A stretch of DNA of 64,000 bases from positions 53,739 through 117,738 of the forward strand of contig JAUJOY010000004.1 in the NCBI GenBank assembly GCA_030447385.1, read 5' to 3'. Below the pieces are notes generated by a model. That model saw only the letters and a program-made list of their open reading frames with translations. It did no database searches and was not told where the DNA came from. Positions 16,033 to 26,782 of this stretch are shown here, in pieces. How positions within the stretch are numbered: the first letter of the stretch is position 1; each line of letters opens with the position of its first letter. A program made the translations under genes and the position numbers. This stretch comes from Mycobacteriales bacterium. Lineage in GTDB: Bacteria > Actinomycetota > Actinomycetes > Mycobacteriales > SCTD01.

Positions 16033-17656
16033 CCTCGATCTTTCGTGATCTTGGGGACGGTGTCGTCGGCGCTGGTGGTCATGGGCTTGATTGGAGAGCG
16101 TGGGTGACCGCCGCATCTGCCGCGGTTTCCTGGTCCTGGTCGTCGTGGTGGTGCTGGGGTTCAGGTTCCGAGCGCGCTGAGCCGGTCGTGACCGGTCAGC
16201 AGGATCGCCGTCCAGGGCCAGCCGCGAGGCAGTCGCAGGAACTCACGACGGCCGGTGCGTAGGAGCCTGCCGGCGATGTTGAGCAGCCGTAGGCGCAGCC
16301 GTTTGGGTTCCCAGATCCGGGCGGGGCGGCCGTCCAGCGCGAGGTGCTGGGTCCAGGTGAGCAGGTCCGCGGCGAGCTGCACGATCTCCAGCCAGATCTG
16401 GTTGGCGTCGAAGTCGTGCAGTGGCAGGTTACGCAATCCGGTGTCTTTCAGGCAGCGGATCCGGTCCTCGGCGCGGGCCCGCAGCCGGTGCTGCACTTCC
16501 AGCTCGGGGAGCCGGCCGCCGGCGACGTTGGTCGCGAACACTGTGATCCGCCAGCCGTCGGCGTCGGTGATCCGCAGCTGCGCCCCTGGGTGCGGCCGTT
16601 CCCGCCGGGCGATGATCCGCATCCCAGTTGGCCAGGGCTTGCCCGTTCCCGCGGGAACGTGCCGGGTCAGCTCGGCGACCTGCGCCCCGTACCGCGGATG
16701 TCCGTCGGCGTCCAGCGCCGCCTTCCACGCCTGCCGCGGCAACGCGTCCAACGCCTCCAGCACCGTCGGCCAGCCGGCGATGCCCACCGAGTACTGCAGA
16801 TTCAGACCTGTGCAGGTGCTCGACGAAGCGGTGCGTGCCGGCGCCGCTGTCCCCGCGAACCAGCACCCGGGCCCGCCGCTCGGCGGGGAGCTGCGCGAGC
16901 GCGTCGGTGAGCACCGCGATGTGATCGGCGGCGTTGTTCGCCGTCGCTCTGCCCGGCCGCAGCAGAGCGGCCAGGCACTCCCCGGTCCCGCCCGGCCCGT
17001 GGTCCAAGAAGGCCAGCAGCGGAGCGAACCCGAACCCGCGCTTGAACGTCGGTTGCGCGCCTTCCTTCTCCGAGTGCGCGTCGATCAGCGTCGCGTCCAG
17101 ATCCACCATCAGCGGCGCGTCCGGGACCACCGGCGACGCGATCTGCCACACCACTGCCCGCGCGGTCGCCCGTGCCGCCCGCAGCGCGGCCAGCGCCACC
17201 GGTGCGTCGGCGGCCAGTTGCGCGATCAACCGCGACACCGTCGGATCAGAGGCAACCTGGCCGAACAACTGCTGCTGCGCCCGCACCACAGCGATGTCGG
17301 CCAAGCAGTCACCGCCCAGCGCCACCGCAACGGCCACATCCAGCACGATCTTGCCCGGGTCGTGCTGAGCCCGCGAGGACCGCCACGGCGCGAGCTGCTG
17401 GCTCAACGCCTTGCGCAGGCCACTGACCCCAGCGGCCTGCACCAACAGCGAGCCGCCGGCTGAGGAGATCAACGACTCGCCGCCGACAACTACCCGCAGC
17501 CTCTGCGCCCGCCCGTTACTGTTCACCCACGGAGTGCCTCTCCCGCTCGAGAACCTGTAGCCGTCGCAAGCAACAGGATCCCAAGCAGGACAGGCACTTC
17601 CGTACTTTCACAGCCCGTGTCGCGTGAAAGATCAGCGATCAGACGAAAGATCGAGG
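16033..17656 (-). mobile_element. IS1380-family insertion sequence, 1624 bp with CTAG target duplication
   Basis: The ends are a perfect 14-base inverted repeat (CCTCGATCTTTCGT at 16033-16046 and its complement at 17643-17656). CTAG flanks both sides (16029-16032 and 17657-17660), the 4-base duplication usual for IS1380 elements. It holds one transposase on the reverse strand, which is frameshifted. The insertion lies exactly between ispE and the ABC-F gene; the duplicated CTAG supplies TAG for ispE on one side and the G of the GTG start on the other, so neither coding sequence was cut. Confidence 0.93.
16161..17526 (-). pseudogene. IS1380-family transposase, frameshifted
   Basis: Reading from 17526 the frame encodes the N-terminal two thirds (SLISSAGGSLLVQAAGVSGL, the catalytic DLDATLIDAHSEKEG near residue 145, and LVRGDSGAGTHRFVEHLH). 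It then shifts at about 16798-16812. The continuation is in another frame ending at 16161 and carries LQYSVGIAGWP, the LELEVQHRLRARAEDRIRCLKD type glutamate segment and a C-terminal RLLRTGRREFLRLP. Resuming one base later after CACAGGTCTG restores the protein, so the lesion is a net one-base gain. No slippery run is seen, so a programmed shift is unlikely. The element is probably immobile unless helped in trans. Confidence 0.85.
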
Positions 17657-17659
17657 CTA

Positions 17660-19396
<1,737 letters not shown>

Positions 19397-19419
<23 letters not shown>

Positions 19420-20272
19420 GCGGCACGGGTGGGCCGAGCGGCACATCTGGGCCGGGCGGCACTGCTGGGCCGGGCATCTCGACATCCTGCGCCGGCTCGG
19501 GTCGCCACACCTGGTCGCGGGGCGGGACGCGCGTCGTCGTGCGGCCCCGCTCCTGCAGCAGCTCGCCGAGCGTCGCCGCGTCCCGCAGCGCCGCGCCTCC
19601 CGGGTCGTTGTTGGTGTAGACGTACACGTCCTGCTCGTCGTCCCAGGTCTCGCACAGCAGGTCGGCCCAGCGGGCGAGCACCGGGCGCTCGTAGGGCCAC
19701 ACCTGCTCACCTCCGCCGAGGTGCAGGCGCAGGTAGCCCCAGGACGCCGTGCGCCACAGCGGCGCCACCGGCTGCGACCCGCGGTCGGCCCAGCAGAGCG
19801 CGGCGCCGCGACGGGTGAGCACGTCGCGCAGATCGGCGTTCCACCAGGACGCGTGGCGCGGCTCGACGACCACGCGGGTGCCGGACGGGAAGCACGCCAG
19901 GCAGTCGTCCAGCAGCGCTGGGTCGGCCTGCAGGTCCGGCGGAAGCTGGAGCAGGACGGTCCCGAGCCGGGAGCCGAGACCGGCCACCCGGTCCATCAGC
20001 CGCTGCACCGGCTCCTGCGGCTCACGCAGGCGCCGGATGTGGGACAGGAAGCGGGAGGCCTTGACGGTGACGACGTAGTCGGCCGGTGTCCGGGCGGCCC
20101 ACGCCTCGAAGACCGACCGCTCCGGCAGGCGGTAGAAGGTGTTGTTCACCTCGACCGTGGCGAAGGCGGCAGCATGGTGCTCGAGCCACAGCCGCTGCGG
20201 GACGGCGCGGGGGTAGAAGGCGCCCCGCCAGTCGCGGTACTGCCATCCGGAGGTGCCGATGCGCATGGGCAT
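19397..20272 (-). CDS. DUF72 domain protein
   Basis: A 291-residue TIM-barrel-like DUF72 protein of unknown enzymatic role. The family opening IGTSGWQYRDWRGAFYP, EVNNTFYRLP and later VYVYTNNDPGG are clear. The last 25 residues are a hexapeptide-like repeat (GPAVPP, GPDVPL, GPPVPL) encoded by an 18-base tandem repeat and are not part of the family. The 3' end overlaps the end of the convergent ABC-F gene by 23 bases. Two in-frame ATGs (20272, 20266) are possible starts. Confidence 0.88.
19418..19471. repeat. three 18-bp direct repeats at a convergent gene end
   Basis: Three consecutive 18-base units (19418-19435, 19436-19453, 19454-19471) share GxGCGGCACxxxTGGGCC. They start inside the stop codon of the ABC-F gene and encode the proline-rich tail of the DUF72 protein on the other strand. 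Confidence 0.75.
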
Positions 20273-20403
20273 GCGCCCGGTCTACCCGGCGCCGGCGGTC
20301 CCGACGATCATTCGCAGACGTGCCGCTTCGTCCGTGGAGGAGCGGGTACCAAGCGGGCCCACCCGTCTCTCGAGGAGATCATCATGGAGAACCGGTCGAC
20401 AGC

Positions 20404-20781
20404 ATGGTGGCGCTCGGCTTCGGCATTCTCTACGCGCTCGTCGGCCTGGCCGGCTTTCTCGTCAGCGGCGACGTGCCGTTCGTGGGCGAGCGGGGTGAGC
20501 CGCTGATCGCCTTCGACGTCAACGGGCTGCACAACATCGTCCACCTGCTGATCGGCGTGGCGCTGATCGCCGCGTCGAGGCGCACGGCGAGCGCCCGCGG
20601 GGCCAACCTGGCCATCGGCGGGACCTACCTGGTGCTGGGACTGCTGGGTCCGGTCATCGACGACACCGCGGTGGACGTCATCGGGCTCAACGGCGCCGAC
20701 CACGTCCTGCACCTGGTGTCGGGAGCCGCCCTGCTCGCTGTCGGTCTGCTGGCCGACAAGCGTTCGCGCACCGGGGTCTAG
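20404..20781 (+). CDS. DUF4383 small membrane protein, start uncertain
   Basis: A 125-residue protein with about four membrane segments (MVALGFGILYALVGLAGFLV, NIVHLLIGVALIAAS, LAIGGTYLVLGLLGPV and HVLHLVSGAALLAVGLLA) and the family histidines in LHNIVHLL and ADHVLHLV. Function is unknown. The ATG at 20404 has no ribosome binding site. A strong GAGGAG lies 7 bases before another ATG at 20384 that is in a different frame (MENRSTAWW), 20 bases upstream; a one-base loss between them would explain both. It is convergent with the TetR gene, one base apart. Confidence 0.75.
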   Translation: MVALGFGILYALVGLAGFLVSGDVPFVGERGEPLIAFDVNGLHNIVHLLIGVALIAASRRTASARGANLAIGGTYLVLGLLGPVIDDTAVDVIGLNGADHVLHLVSGAALLAVGLLADKRSRTGV

Positions 20782-20782
20782 C

Positions 20783-21394
20783 TCAGTCGCCGGAGGGCGC
20801 ACGCGAGCTCAGCACGGGTGCGGTCTCGAGCGCCGACAGCCCGTTCCAGGCGAGGTTGACCAGGTGGGCCGCCACCTCGTCGCGGCCCGGCGTGCGGTGG
20901 TCGAGCCACCACTGCCCGACCAGGGCGACCTGGCCGACGAGGGCCTGGGAGTAGAGGCCGGCGAGCGTGGTCTGGAAGCCCCGCACGGCGAACTCGGCGG
21001 CCAGGATGTGCTCCACCTGGCGGGCGATGTCGCTGATGATCGTGGCGAAGCCGCCGGTGTCGGTCAGGGGCACGGGCGACTCGCGGACGAGGATGCGGAA
21101 CCCGTCGGCGTGGTCCTCGACGTAGGCCAGCAGCGCCAGGGTGGCCTGCTCCAGCAGCCTCTTGGGCGAGCTGCCCGACAGCGCAGCGGTGAAGGACGTG
21201 AGCAGCCGCTGCACCTCCCGGTCGACGACGACCGCGTACAGGCCCTCCTTGGCGCCGAAGTGCTCGTACACCACGGGCTTGGAGACCCCGGCCCGCAGCG
21301 CGATCTCCTCCACGGAGGTTCCCTCATAGCCGCGTGCCGCGAACAGCGAGCGACCCACGTCGAGCAGCTGCTCTCGTCGCTGCGTCCCGGTCAT
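20783..21394 (-). CDS. TetR/AcrR family regulator
   Basis: A 203-residue transcription factor. The N-terminal helix-turn-helix is clear: QLLDVGRSLFAARGYEGTSVEEIALRAGVSKPVVYEHFGAKEGLY at residues 8-52. The C-terminal ligand domain is divergent. It lies 35 bases downstream of the desaturase gene on the same strand, so it is probably its co-transcribed regulator, acting at the paired inverted repeat upstream of the desaturase. An acyl-CoA or lipid effector is an inference from context only. Confidence 0.9.
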   Translation of the reverse strand: MTGTQRREQLLDVGRSLFAARGYEGTSVEEIALRAGVSKPVVYEHFGAKEGLYAVVVDREVQRLLTSFTAALSGSSPKRLLEQATLALLAYVEDHADGFRILVRESPVPLTDTGGFATIISDIARQVEHILAAEFAVRGFQTTLAGLYSQALVGQVALVGQWWLDHRTPGRDEVAAHLVNLAWNGLSALETAPVLSSRAPSGD

Positions 21395-21429
21395 GCGCAC
21401 CCGGCGTACCGGCTGCGGCGCGGGCGGCG

Positions 21430-22443
21430 TCAGGAGGCCTTCGCCGCCCGACGGGCGTCGAGGCGGTCGGGCCTGGCCCAGCGCACGTCGGTGGCCCAGC
21501 CGAGCTTCTCGAAGCCCCGGATCAGCTCGGCGCTCGTGTCGAGCTGCCAGCGGTCGACGCCGTGCCGCGCGCAGGTGGGGTCGGCGTGGTGCAGGTTGTG
21601 CCAGCTCTCGCCCATCGAGATCAGCGCGAGCGGCCACACGTTGCGCGACTGGTCGCGGGTGAGGAAGGGCCGGTCGCCGATGGCGTGGCAGATCGAGTTG
21701 ATCGACCACGTGACGTGGTGCAGGACGCACATGCGCACGATCGACGCCCAGAAGAACGCCGACAGGGCGCCGCTCCACGCGGACTCGCCGACGGCAGCTG
21801 CCCAGGCGCCGCCGAGCAGCGCCGGCAGGCCGAGCGAGAGCACCACCCACACCGGGAACAGCCGGTTGACCAGGTGGACGTCCCGATCGGCCAGCAGGTC
21901 CGGCGCGAACCGCTTCTGGTCGGTCTGCTCGAGGTCGAACAACCAGCCGATGTGGGCGTGCCACAGGCCCTTGCACAGCGCCCCGAAGCTGGTGCCGTAT
22001 CGCCACGGCGAGTGCGGGTCGCCCTCCTTGTCGGAGTAGGCGTGGTGGCGGCGGTGGTCGGCCACCCAGCGGGTGACCGGACCCTCGACCGCGAGGCTGC
22101 CGGCGATCGCCAGCGCGATCCGCAGCGGCCGTCCGGCCTTGAACGAGCCGTGGGTGAAGTAGCGGTGGAAGCCGACGGTGATGCCGTGCCCGCTGACCGC
22201 GTAGAAGACCGTGGAGAGCACGACGTCACGCCACGACAGGCCCTGCCCCCACAGCACCACCCCGCTCGCCAGCACCGCCAGCAGCGGCACCGCGATGAAG
22301 GCCGCCAGCGCCACCTGCTCGAGCCGGGCCCACAGGCGGGTGCGCGGGATGTCCTGCAGCGGGCGTGCCTCGTCGGCCTCGTAGTCGATCGTCGTGACGG
22401 GGGCGTCCAGGCTCGGGGAAGCAGTCAAGGCAGGGGTCCTCAC
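21430..22443 (-). CDS. membrane acyl-CoA/acyl-lipid desaturase
   Basis: A 337-residue di-iron membrane desaturase of the stearoyl-CoA desaturase type, introducing a double bond in fatty acyl chains to tune membrane fluidity. The three histidine boxes are present: HRYFTH, HRRHH and HNLHH. Four to five hydrophobic segments surround them. It has no reductase domain, so it needs a separate electron donor. GTG 22443 is chosen; TTG and GTG codons further in are alternatives. It heads an operon with the TetR gene and is preceded by a tandem palindrome. Confidence 0.92.
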   Translation of the reverse strand: MRTPALTASPSLDAPVTTIDYEADEARPLQDIPRTRLWARLEQVALAAFIAVPLLAVLASGVVLWGQGLSWRDVVLSTVFYAVSGHGITVGFHRYFTHGSFKAGRPLRIALAIAGSLAVEGPVTRWVADHRRHHAYSDKEGDPHSPWRYGTSFGALCKGLWHAHIGWLFDLEQTDQKRFAPDLLADRDVHLVNRLFPVWVVLSLGLPALLGGAWAAAVGESAWSGALSAFFWASIVRMCVLHHVTWSINSICHAIGDRPFLTRDQSRNVWPLALISMGESWHNLHHADPTCARHGVDRWQLDTSAELIRGFEKLGWATDVRWARPDRLDARRAAKAS

Positions 22444-22454
22444 GACGGCGGCGG

Positions 22455-22483
22455 CTACGCCACCGTAACCTACGCTCCCGTAG
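22455..22483. promoter_or_regulatory. paired inverted repeat, candidate TetR operator of the desaturase operon
   Basis: Two near-identical palindromes CTACG-N4-CGTAR sit side by side: 22455-22468 (CTACG CCAC CGTAA) and 22470-22483 (CTACG CTCC CGTAG), separated by one base. They lie 12-40 bases upstream of the desaturase start, where binding would block transcription. Two-dimer occupancy is common in TetR systems. Confidence 0.65.
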
Positions 22484-22536
22484 CCTGCGGCGGGTGCAAG
22501 ACTCTGACTGCCCGGGGCACCTCTCTCGGACGACCT

Positions 22537-22608
22537 TCGGCTGTGGGGTAACGGCAACCTGCTGGCTTTTGGTGCCATGCGATCCTGGTTCGAATCCAGG
22601 CAGCCGAG
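22537..22608 (+). tRNA. tRNA-Gln(TTG)
   Basis: A 72-base cloverleaf. Acceptor TCGGCTG pairs with CAGCCGA (U1-A72, usual for bacterial tRNA-Gln); D arm GGGT/AACC-type; anticodon loop TTTTGGT gives TTG (reads CAA); T arm CCTGG-TTCGAAT-CCAGG; discriminator G. The first pair of the anticodon stem is a C-U mismatch. CCA is not encoded. glmU starts 16 bases downstream, a linkage common in actinobacteria. Confidence 0.93.
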
Positions 22609-22624
22609 CTGAGGAGCGTGCTTC

Positions 22625-24031
22625 GTGACCGACGCCCGCCCGGCGGCCGTCGTCGTCCTCGCCGCCGGCGAGGGCACCCGCATGAGAAGTGCCACCACCC
22701 CGAAGGTCCTGCACGAGCTGTGCGGCCGCAGCATGCTCGGTCACGTCGTCAGCGCCGCGCGCGAGCTGCAGCCCGAGCACCTGGTCGTCGTCGTGGGCCA
22801 CGCCCGCGAGCAGGTGACCGCTCATCTGGCCGCGGTCGACCCGGACGCGCGCGCGGTCGTGCAGGAGCAGCAGCTCGGCACCGGTCACGCCGTACGCGTG
22901 GCGCTGGACACGCTGCCGGGGCTGTCGGGGACCGTGCTGGTCCTGCCGGGGGACGCGCCGCTGCTACCCGCGAGCACGCTGGGCGACCTGCTGACGACGC
23001 ATGCGCTGGCGAGCGCGGCCACCACGCTGCTGACCGCCGAGATGAGCGACCCGACCGGCTACGGCCGCGTCGTGCGCACCGGTGGCTCGGTGGCCGCGGT
23101 CGTGGAGCACAAGGACGCCGACGACGCGACCCTGTCGCTTCGTGAGGTCGCGACGAGCGTCTACGCCTTCGACGCCGAGCAGCTGGTGGCTGCCCTCGGG
23201 CGCTTGACGACCGACAACGCGCAGGGCGAGGAATACCTCACCGACGTCGTCGGCCTGCACCGCCGCGCCGGGCTGACCGTCGCGGCGCACCTCGCCGAGC
23301 CGGCCACCGACACCATGGGCGTCAACGACCGCGTGCAGCTCGCACGGGCCCGGGAGCTGCTGCGCGACCGGATCCTCGAGCGGCACCAGCGAGCCGGCGT
23401 GACGGTGGTGGACCCGCACACGACCTGGGTCGACGTCGACGTCGTGCTCGAGCCGGACGTGACGATCCACCCGGGCAGTCAGCTGCACGGGAGCACCCGC
23501 GTGGCCGCCGCCGCAGTGGTCGGACCCGACACGACGCTGCACGACACCGAGGTCGGCACGCAGGCGCGCGTGGTGAGGTCGCACTGCCTCGGCGCCGTCG
23601 TGGGCGCGGGCGCAGACGTGGGCCCCTACACCTACCTGCGCCCGGGTGCCCGGCTCGGCGTCCAGACCAAGGCCGGAGCCTTCGTGGAGATCAAGGCGAG
23701 CTCGATCGGCGACCGCAGCAAGGTCCCGCACCTGTCCTACGTCGGTGACGCGGTCATCGGCGAGCGCAGCAACATCGGCGCCGCCACCGTGTTCGTCAAC
23801 TACGACGGCGTCGACAAGCACGAGACCACCGTCGGCGACGACGTCCGCGTCGGCAGCGACACGATGCTCGTCGCTCCGGTGAGCGTCGGGGACGGCGCCT
23901 ACACCGCAGCCGGCTCCGTGATCACCGAGGACGTACCGCCGGGGGCGCTCGGCGTGGGACGTTCTCGGCAGCGCAACATCGAGGGCTGGGTCGCCCGCAA
24001 GCGGCCCGCCGACCAGGGGAAGCAGCCATGA
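22625..24031 (+). CDS. glmU: bifunctional GlmU, N-acetylglucosamine-1-P uridylyltransferase / glucosamine-1-P acetyltransferase
   Basis: A 468-residue enzyme making UDP-GlcNAc for peptidoglycan. The N-terminal pyrophosphorylase domain begins [20 protein letters not shown] and has GTGHAV; the C-terminal left-handed beta-helix acetyltransferase shows the hexapeptide pattern and YLRPGARL, KNxx-type [23 protein letters not shown] and [13 protein letters not shown] 22625 has GAGGAG upstream, at the tRNA end. It overlaps prs by ATGA. Confidence 0.96.
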   Translation: MTDARPAAVVVLAAGEGTRMRSATTPKVLHELCGRSMLGHVVSAARELQPEHLVVVVGHAREQVTAHLAAVDPDARAVVQEQQLGTGHAVRVALDTLPGLSGTVLVLPGDAPLLPASTLGDLLTTHALASAATTLLTAEMSDPTGYGRVVRTGGSVAAVVEHKDADDATLSLREVATSVYAFDAEQLVAALGRLTTDNAQGEEYLTDVVGLHRRAGLTVAAHLAEPATDTMGVNDRVQLARARELLRDRILERHQRAGVTVVDPHTTWVDVDVVLEPDVTIHPGSQLHGSTRVAAAAVVGPDTTLHDTEVGTQARVVRSHCLGAVVGAGADVGPYTYLRPGARLGVQTKAGAFVEIKASSIGDRSKVPHLSYVGDAVIGERSNIGAATVFVNYDGVDKHETTVGDDVRVGSDTMLVAPVSVGDGAYTAAGSVITEDVPPGALGVGRSRQRNIEGWVARKRPADQGKQP

Positions 24032-25005
24032 ACGGTTTCACCATCTCGAGCAGCAAGAACCTCATGCTGTTCTCGGGGCGCGCCTTCCCCGAGCTCGCCG
24101 ACGACATCGGCAAGGACCTGGGCGTCCTGCCGGTCCCGACGAGCGCGTACGACTTCGCCAACGGCGAGATCTTCGTGCGCTTCGAGGAGTCGGTGCGCGG
24201 CTCGGACGCCTTCGTGGTGCAGAGCGTCACCACACCGGTCAACACCTGGATCATGGAGACGCTGCTCATGGTCGACGCGCTCAAGCGCGCCTCGGCCAAG
24301 CGCATCACGGTCGTGATGCCGTTCTACCCGTACGCCCGTCAGGACAAGAAGCACCGGGGCCGCGAGCCGATCAGCGCGCGGCTGATCGCCGACATGTTCA
24401 AGACCGCCGGCGCCAACCGCCTCATGACCGTCGACCTGCACACCGCGCAGATCCAGGGCTTCTTCGACGGGCCGGTGGACCACCTGTTCGCGCTGCCGCT
24501 GCTCGCCGACCACGTCCAGGCGCAGTACGGCGACCGCGACCTCGTCGTGGTGTCGCCCGACGCCGGCCGGGTGCGGGTCGCCGAGCGCTGGACCGACCGG
24601 CTCGGCTGCGGGCTGGCGATCATCCACAAGCGGCGCGACCCGAAGGTGCCCAACGAGGTCAAGGTCGGCGAGGTCGTCGGCCAGGTCACTGGCAAGACCT
24701 GCATCCTCGTCGACGACATGATCGACACCGGCGGGACGATCACCAAGGCGGCCGAGCTGCTGTTCGAGAACGGCGCCGCCGAGGTCGTCGTCACGGCCAC
24801 GCACGGCGTGCTGTCCGGGCCGGCGATGGATCGCCTCAAGAACAGCCGCACCGTCGAGGTGGTCGTCACCAACACGCTGCCCATCGGCAACCACCAGCGC
24901 TTCGACGGCCTCACCGTGCTGTCCATCGCCCCGCTGATCGCCCGCGCGATCAGCGAGGTCTTCGAGGACGGCTCGGTGACCAGCCTGTTCGACGGCGCCG
25001 CCTGA
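24028..25005 (+). CDS. prs: ribose-phosphate pyrophosphokinase
   Basis: A 325-residue enzyme forming PRPP from ribose-5-phosphate and ATP for nucleotides, histidine and cell-wall arabinan. Motifs: [13 protein letters not shown] at the N-terminus, [19 protein letters not shown] (ATP flexible loop), [11 protein letters not shown] and the PRPP loop [11 protein letters not shown]. It overlaps glmU by ATGA, so wall-precursor and PRPP supply are co-expressed. The gene is followed by palindromic repeat copy 2, which may terminate it. Confidence 0.96.
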   Translation: MNGFTISSSKNLMLFSGRAFPELADDIGKDLGVLPVPTSAYDFANGEIFVRFEESVRGSDAFVVQSVTTPVNTWIMETLLMVDALKRASAKRITVVMPFYPYARQDKKHRGREPISARLIADMFKTAGANRLMTVDLHTAQIQGFFDGPVDHLFALPLLADHVQAQYGDRDLVVVSPDAGRVRVAERWTDRLGCGLAIIHKRRDPKVPNEVKVGEVVGQVTGKTCILVDDMIDTGGTITKAAELLFENGAAEVVVTATHGVLSGPAMDRLKNSRTVEVVVTNTLPIGNHQRFDGLTVLSIAPLIARAISEVFEDGSVTSLFDGAA

Positions 25006-25040
25006 CTAGCTCGCTGCCCCGCCCGACCCCTTCCCCCTCG

Positions 25041-25102
25041 CGCTGATCATGGAGTCCGTTCGCGCCTGCTGAGCGTGACGGGCAACAACTCCATGATCGG
25101 CG
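25041..25102. repeat. dispersed palindromic repeat, copy 2
   Basis: Left arm 25045-25055 (GATCATGGAGT) and right arm 25088-25098 (ACTCCATGATC) form 11 perfect pairs with CGC/GCG outside; the 32-base loop has CCTGCTGAGC and CGGGCA as in copy 1 at 9981-10046. The two G-U pairs of copy 1 are A-U pairs here. It lies between convergent prs and EamA genes and covers the last 18 codons and the stop of the latter. Confidence 0.82.
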
Positions 25103-26003
25103 CCGGGGTGGCCGGGGTGGCGGGGGCGCGGCCGGGGCGGGGAGCCGTGGCGCCGACGACGCCGGCCAGGATGAGCGCGGTCCCGGCGTACTGCACGGGG
25201 GTCGGCGTCTCGGACAGCACCACTGCGGCGATGACCAGCGCCCCGACCGGCTGGGCGAGCAGCAGGACGCTGGTCACGGCCGCCGGCAGGCGGGGCAGCG
25301 AGCTGGAGATGAGCATCCAGCCGAGCACCTGAGCCGTGAGGGCCAGCACCGCGAGCCACCCCAGCGCGGTCCAGCCCGGAAGGACCAGCTCGCCGAGCGC
25401 CAGGCCGAGCAGCGCGGCGGAGGCGGTCGCGGACGCGGTCGCCCACAGCAGCGGCCCGGCGAGGCGGCGCAGGTCGGACGAGCCCTGGCGCAGGACGAGC
25501 AGGAACAGCGCGTACGCGACGGAGGTCGCGAGGCCGAGCAGCACCCCGAGCCTGGGGTCGCAGCCGTAGGTCGCTCCGCCCAGCGCGCCCGAGACGAGGG
25601 CGACGCCCAGCAGCAGCACCGGGATCGAGGCGAGCAGCCGGGGTGCCGGGCGCTCGCCCAGCAGCCACCACGCGACCGCGGCGACCACGAGCACCTGCAG
25701 GTTGCCGAGCACCGTCGCGAGCCCCGCCCCGACTGCCGCGATCACGTGGTGCCAGAGCACGAGGTCGACGGCGAAGAAGACGCCCGCGAGCGCGCCGACC
25801 TGCCGCGTGCGCACGGGCAGCGGGCCGAGGCGGCGGTCCTCACGCCGCGCCAGGAGGGCCAGCAGCGGCAGCGCGAGCAGGCAGCGCAGCGTGGCCGCCG
25901 TGGCGGGCGGCACGTCCGCGAGCCGCACCAGCGGACCGGACCACGCGATGCACAGGGCTCCGAGCAGGGCCACGAGCACCGGGCGCGAGCCGCGGGTGTC
26001 CAT
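25047..26003 (-). CDS. EamA-family (DMT) transporter
   Basis: A 318-residue inner-membrane protein with about ten hydrophobic segments arranged as two EamA repeats (LVALLGALCIAWSGPLVRLA opening repeat one; LGLATSVAYALFLLVLRQGS opening repeat two, LAQPVGALVIAAVVLSE in the second repeat). Such proteins export metabolites or amino acids; the substrate is unknown. The last 18 residues (PIMELLPVTLSRRERTP) are translated from the palindromic repeat, so the repeat has replaced or extended the original end. Divergent from the CGNR gene. Confidence 0.87.
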   Translation of the reverse strand: MDTRGSRPVLVALLGALCIAWSGPLVRLADVPPATAATLRCLLALPLLALLARREDRRLGPLPVRTRQVGALAGVFFAVDLVLWHHVIAAVGAGLATVLGNLQVLVVAAVAWWLLGERPAPRLLASIPVLLLGVALVSGALGGATYGCDPRLGVLLGLATSVAYALFLLVLRQGSSDLRRLAGPLLWATASATASAALLGLALGELVLPGWTALGWLAVLALTAQVLGWMLISSSLPRLPAAVTSVLLLAQPVGALVIAAVVLSETPTPVQYAGTALILAGVVGATAPRPGRAPATPATPAPIMELLPVTLSRRERTP

Positions 26004-26080
26004 GCGCTTCCTCTTCTCGCTCTCAGGGGTGTCCGGGCGCTACGCTGCTGACAGAACCAGATGAAGTGTCAGGAGTCAAC

Positions 26081-26686
26081 ATGGATCTCGCCCATGACGC
26101 GGCGCAGTCGCTGTCCCTGGCGGTGGACCTGGTCAACAGCCGGGTCAACGCAGCCGAGCTGCTGCCGTCCCTGGCGGCGCTGCGCGCCTTCCTCGACGAG
26201 CACGAGGTCAGCGGCTCGCGCTCGCTGTCGACCGACGACCTGGCCGAGGTGCATGCGCTCCGGATCCGGCTGCGCGCGGTGTGGGAGGCGCGCGACATGC
26301 GTACGGCCGCGGCGGTCGTCAACGGGCTCGTGGCCGAGGCGGGGGCGCTGCCGCAGCTGACCGACCACGACGGCCACGGCTGGCACCTGCACTGGACCGC
26401 CCCGTCCGCCCGGGTCGGCAGCCGCCTCGCGGCCGACGCGGGGATGGGTCTTGCGGAGGTGCTGCGCGACGACGGCGCCGCGCGGCTGCGCGGCTGCGAG
26501 GCGCCCGGCTGCGATGCGGTCTTCGTGGACCTGTCGCGCAACCGGTCGCGTCGCTACTGCGACACCGGCAACTGCGGCAACCGGCTGCACGTCGCGGCCT
26601 ACCGCGCGCGCCTGCGGACCGTGGACGGCCCGGCTGGGCCGGCGGACGACGCCGACGCCGGCAGCGCCGACACCGGACGCGGCTAG
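26081..26686 (+). CDS. CGNR zinc-finger protein (ABATE domain)
   Basis: A 201-residue cytosolic protein of a family regarded as stress-linked transcription regulators in actinobacteria. The N-terminal ABATE-like helical region (DLVNSRVNAAELLPSLAALR) is followed by the C-terminal zinc finger GCEAPGCDAVFVDLSRNRSRRYC and the family name motif GNCGNR. ATG 26081 has AGGAG 6 bases upstream. Target genes are unknown; the divergent EamA gene, 78 bases away, is an obvious candidate. Confidence 0.88.
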   Translation: MDLAHDAAQSLSLAVDLVNSRVNAAELLPSLAALRAFLDEHEVSGSRSLSTDDLAEVHALRIRLRAVWEARDMRTAAAVVNGLVAEAGALPQLTDHDGHGWHLHWTAPSARVGSRLAADAGMGLAEVLRDDGAARLRGCEAPGCDAVFVDLSRNRSRRYCDTGNCGNRLHVAAYRARLRTVDGPAGPADDADAGSADTGRG

Positions 26687-26689
26687 AGT
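26684..26689 (+). promoter_or_regulatory. possible -10 box of rplY
   Basis: TAGAGT overlaps the TAG stop of the CGNR gene and would start a leader of about 87 bases ahead of the L25 gene, which has AGGAG at 26771-26775. Confidence 0.35.
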
Positions 26690-26782
26690 TCGTCCTGCGC
26701 GTCGCCGCGCCCCCTGCCGCCGGCTCGTCCTGGCAGCTCACTGTTCCGTGCCTGTCCACACCGTGTTCTCAGGAGTCCCGCC

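Noticed and set aside
16161-17526. Programmed ribosomal frameshift in the IS1380 transposase
   Set aside because: No slippery run such as A6G or a following stem is visible at the joint, and IS1380 transposases are usually a single frame.
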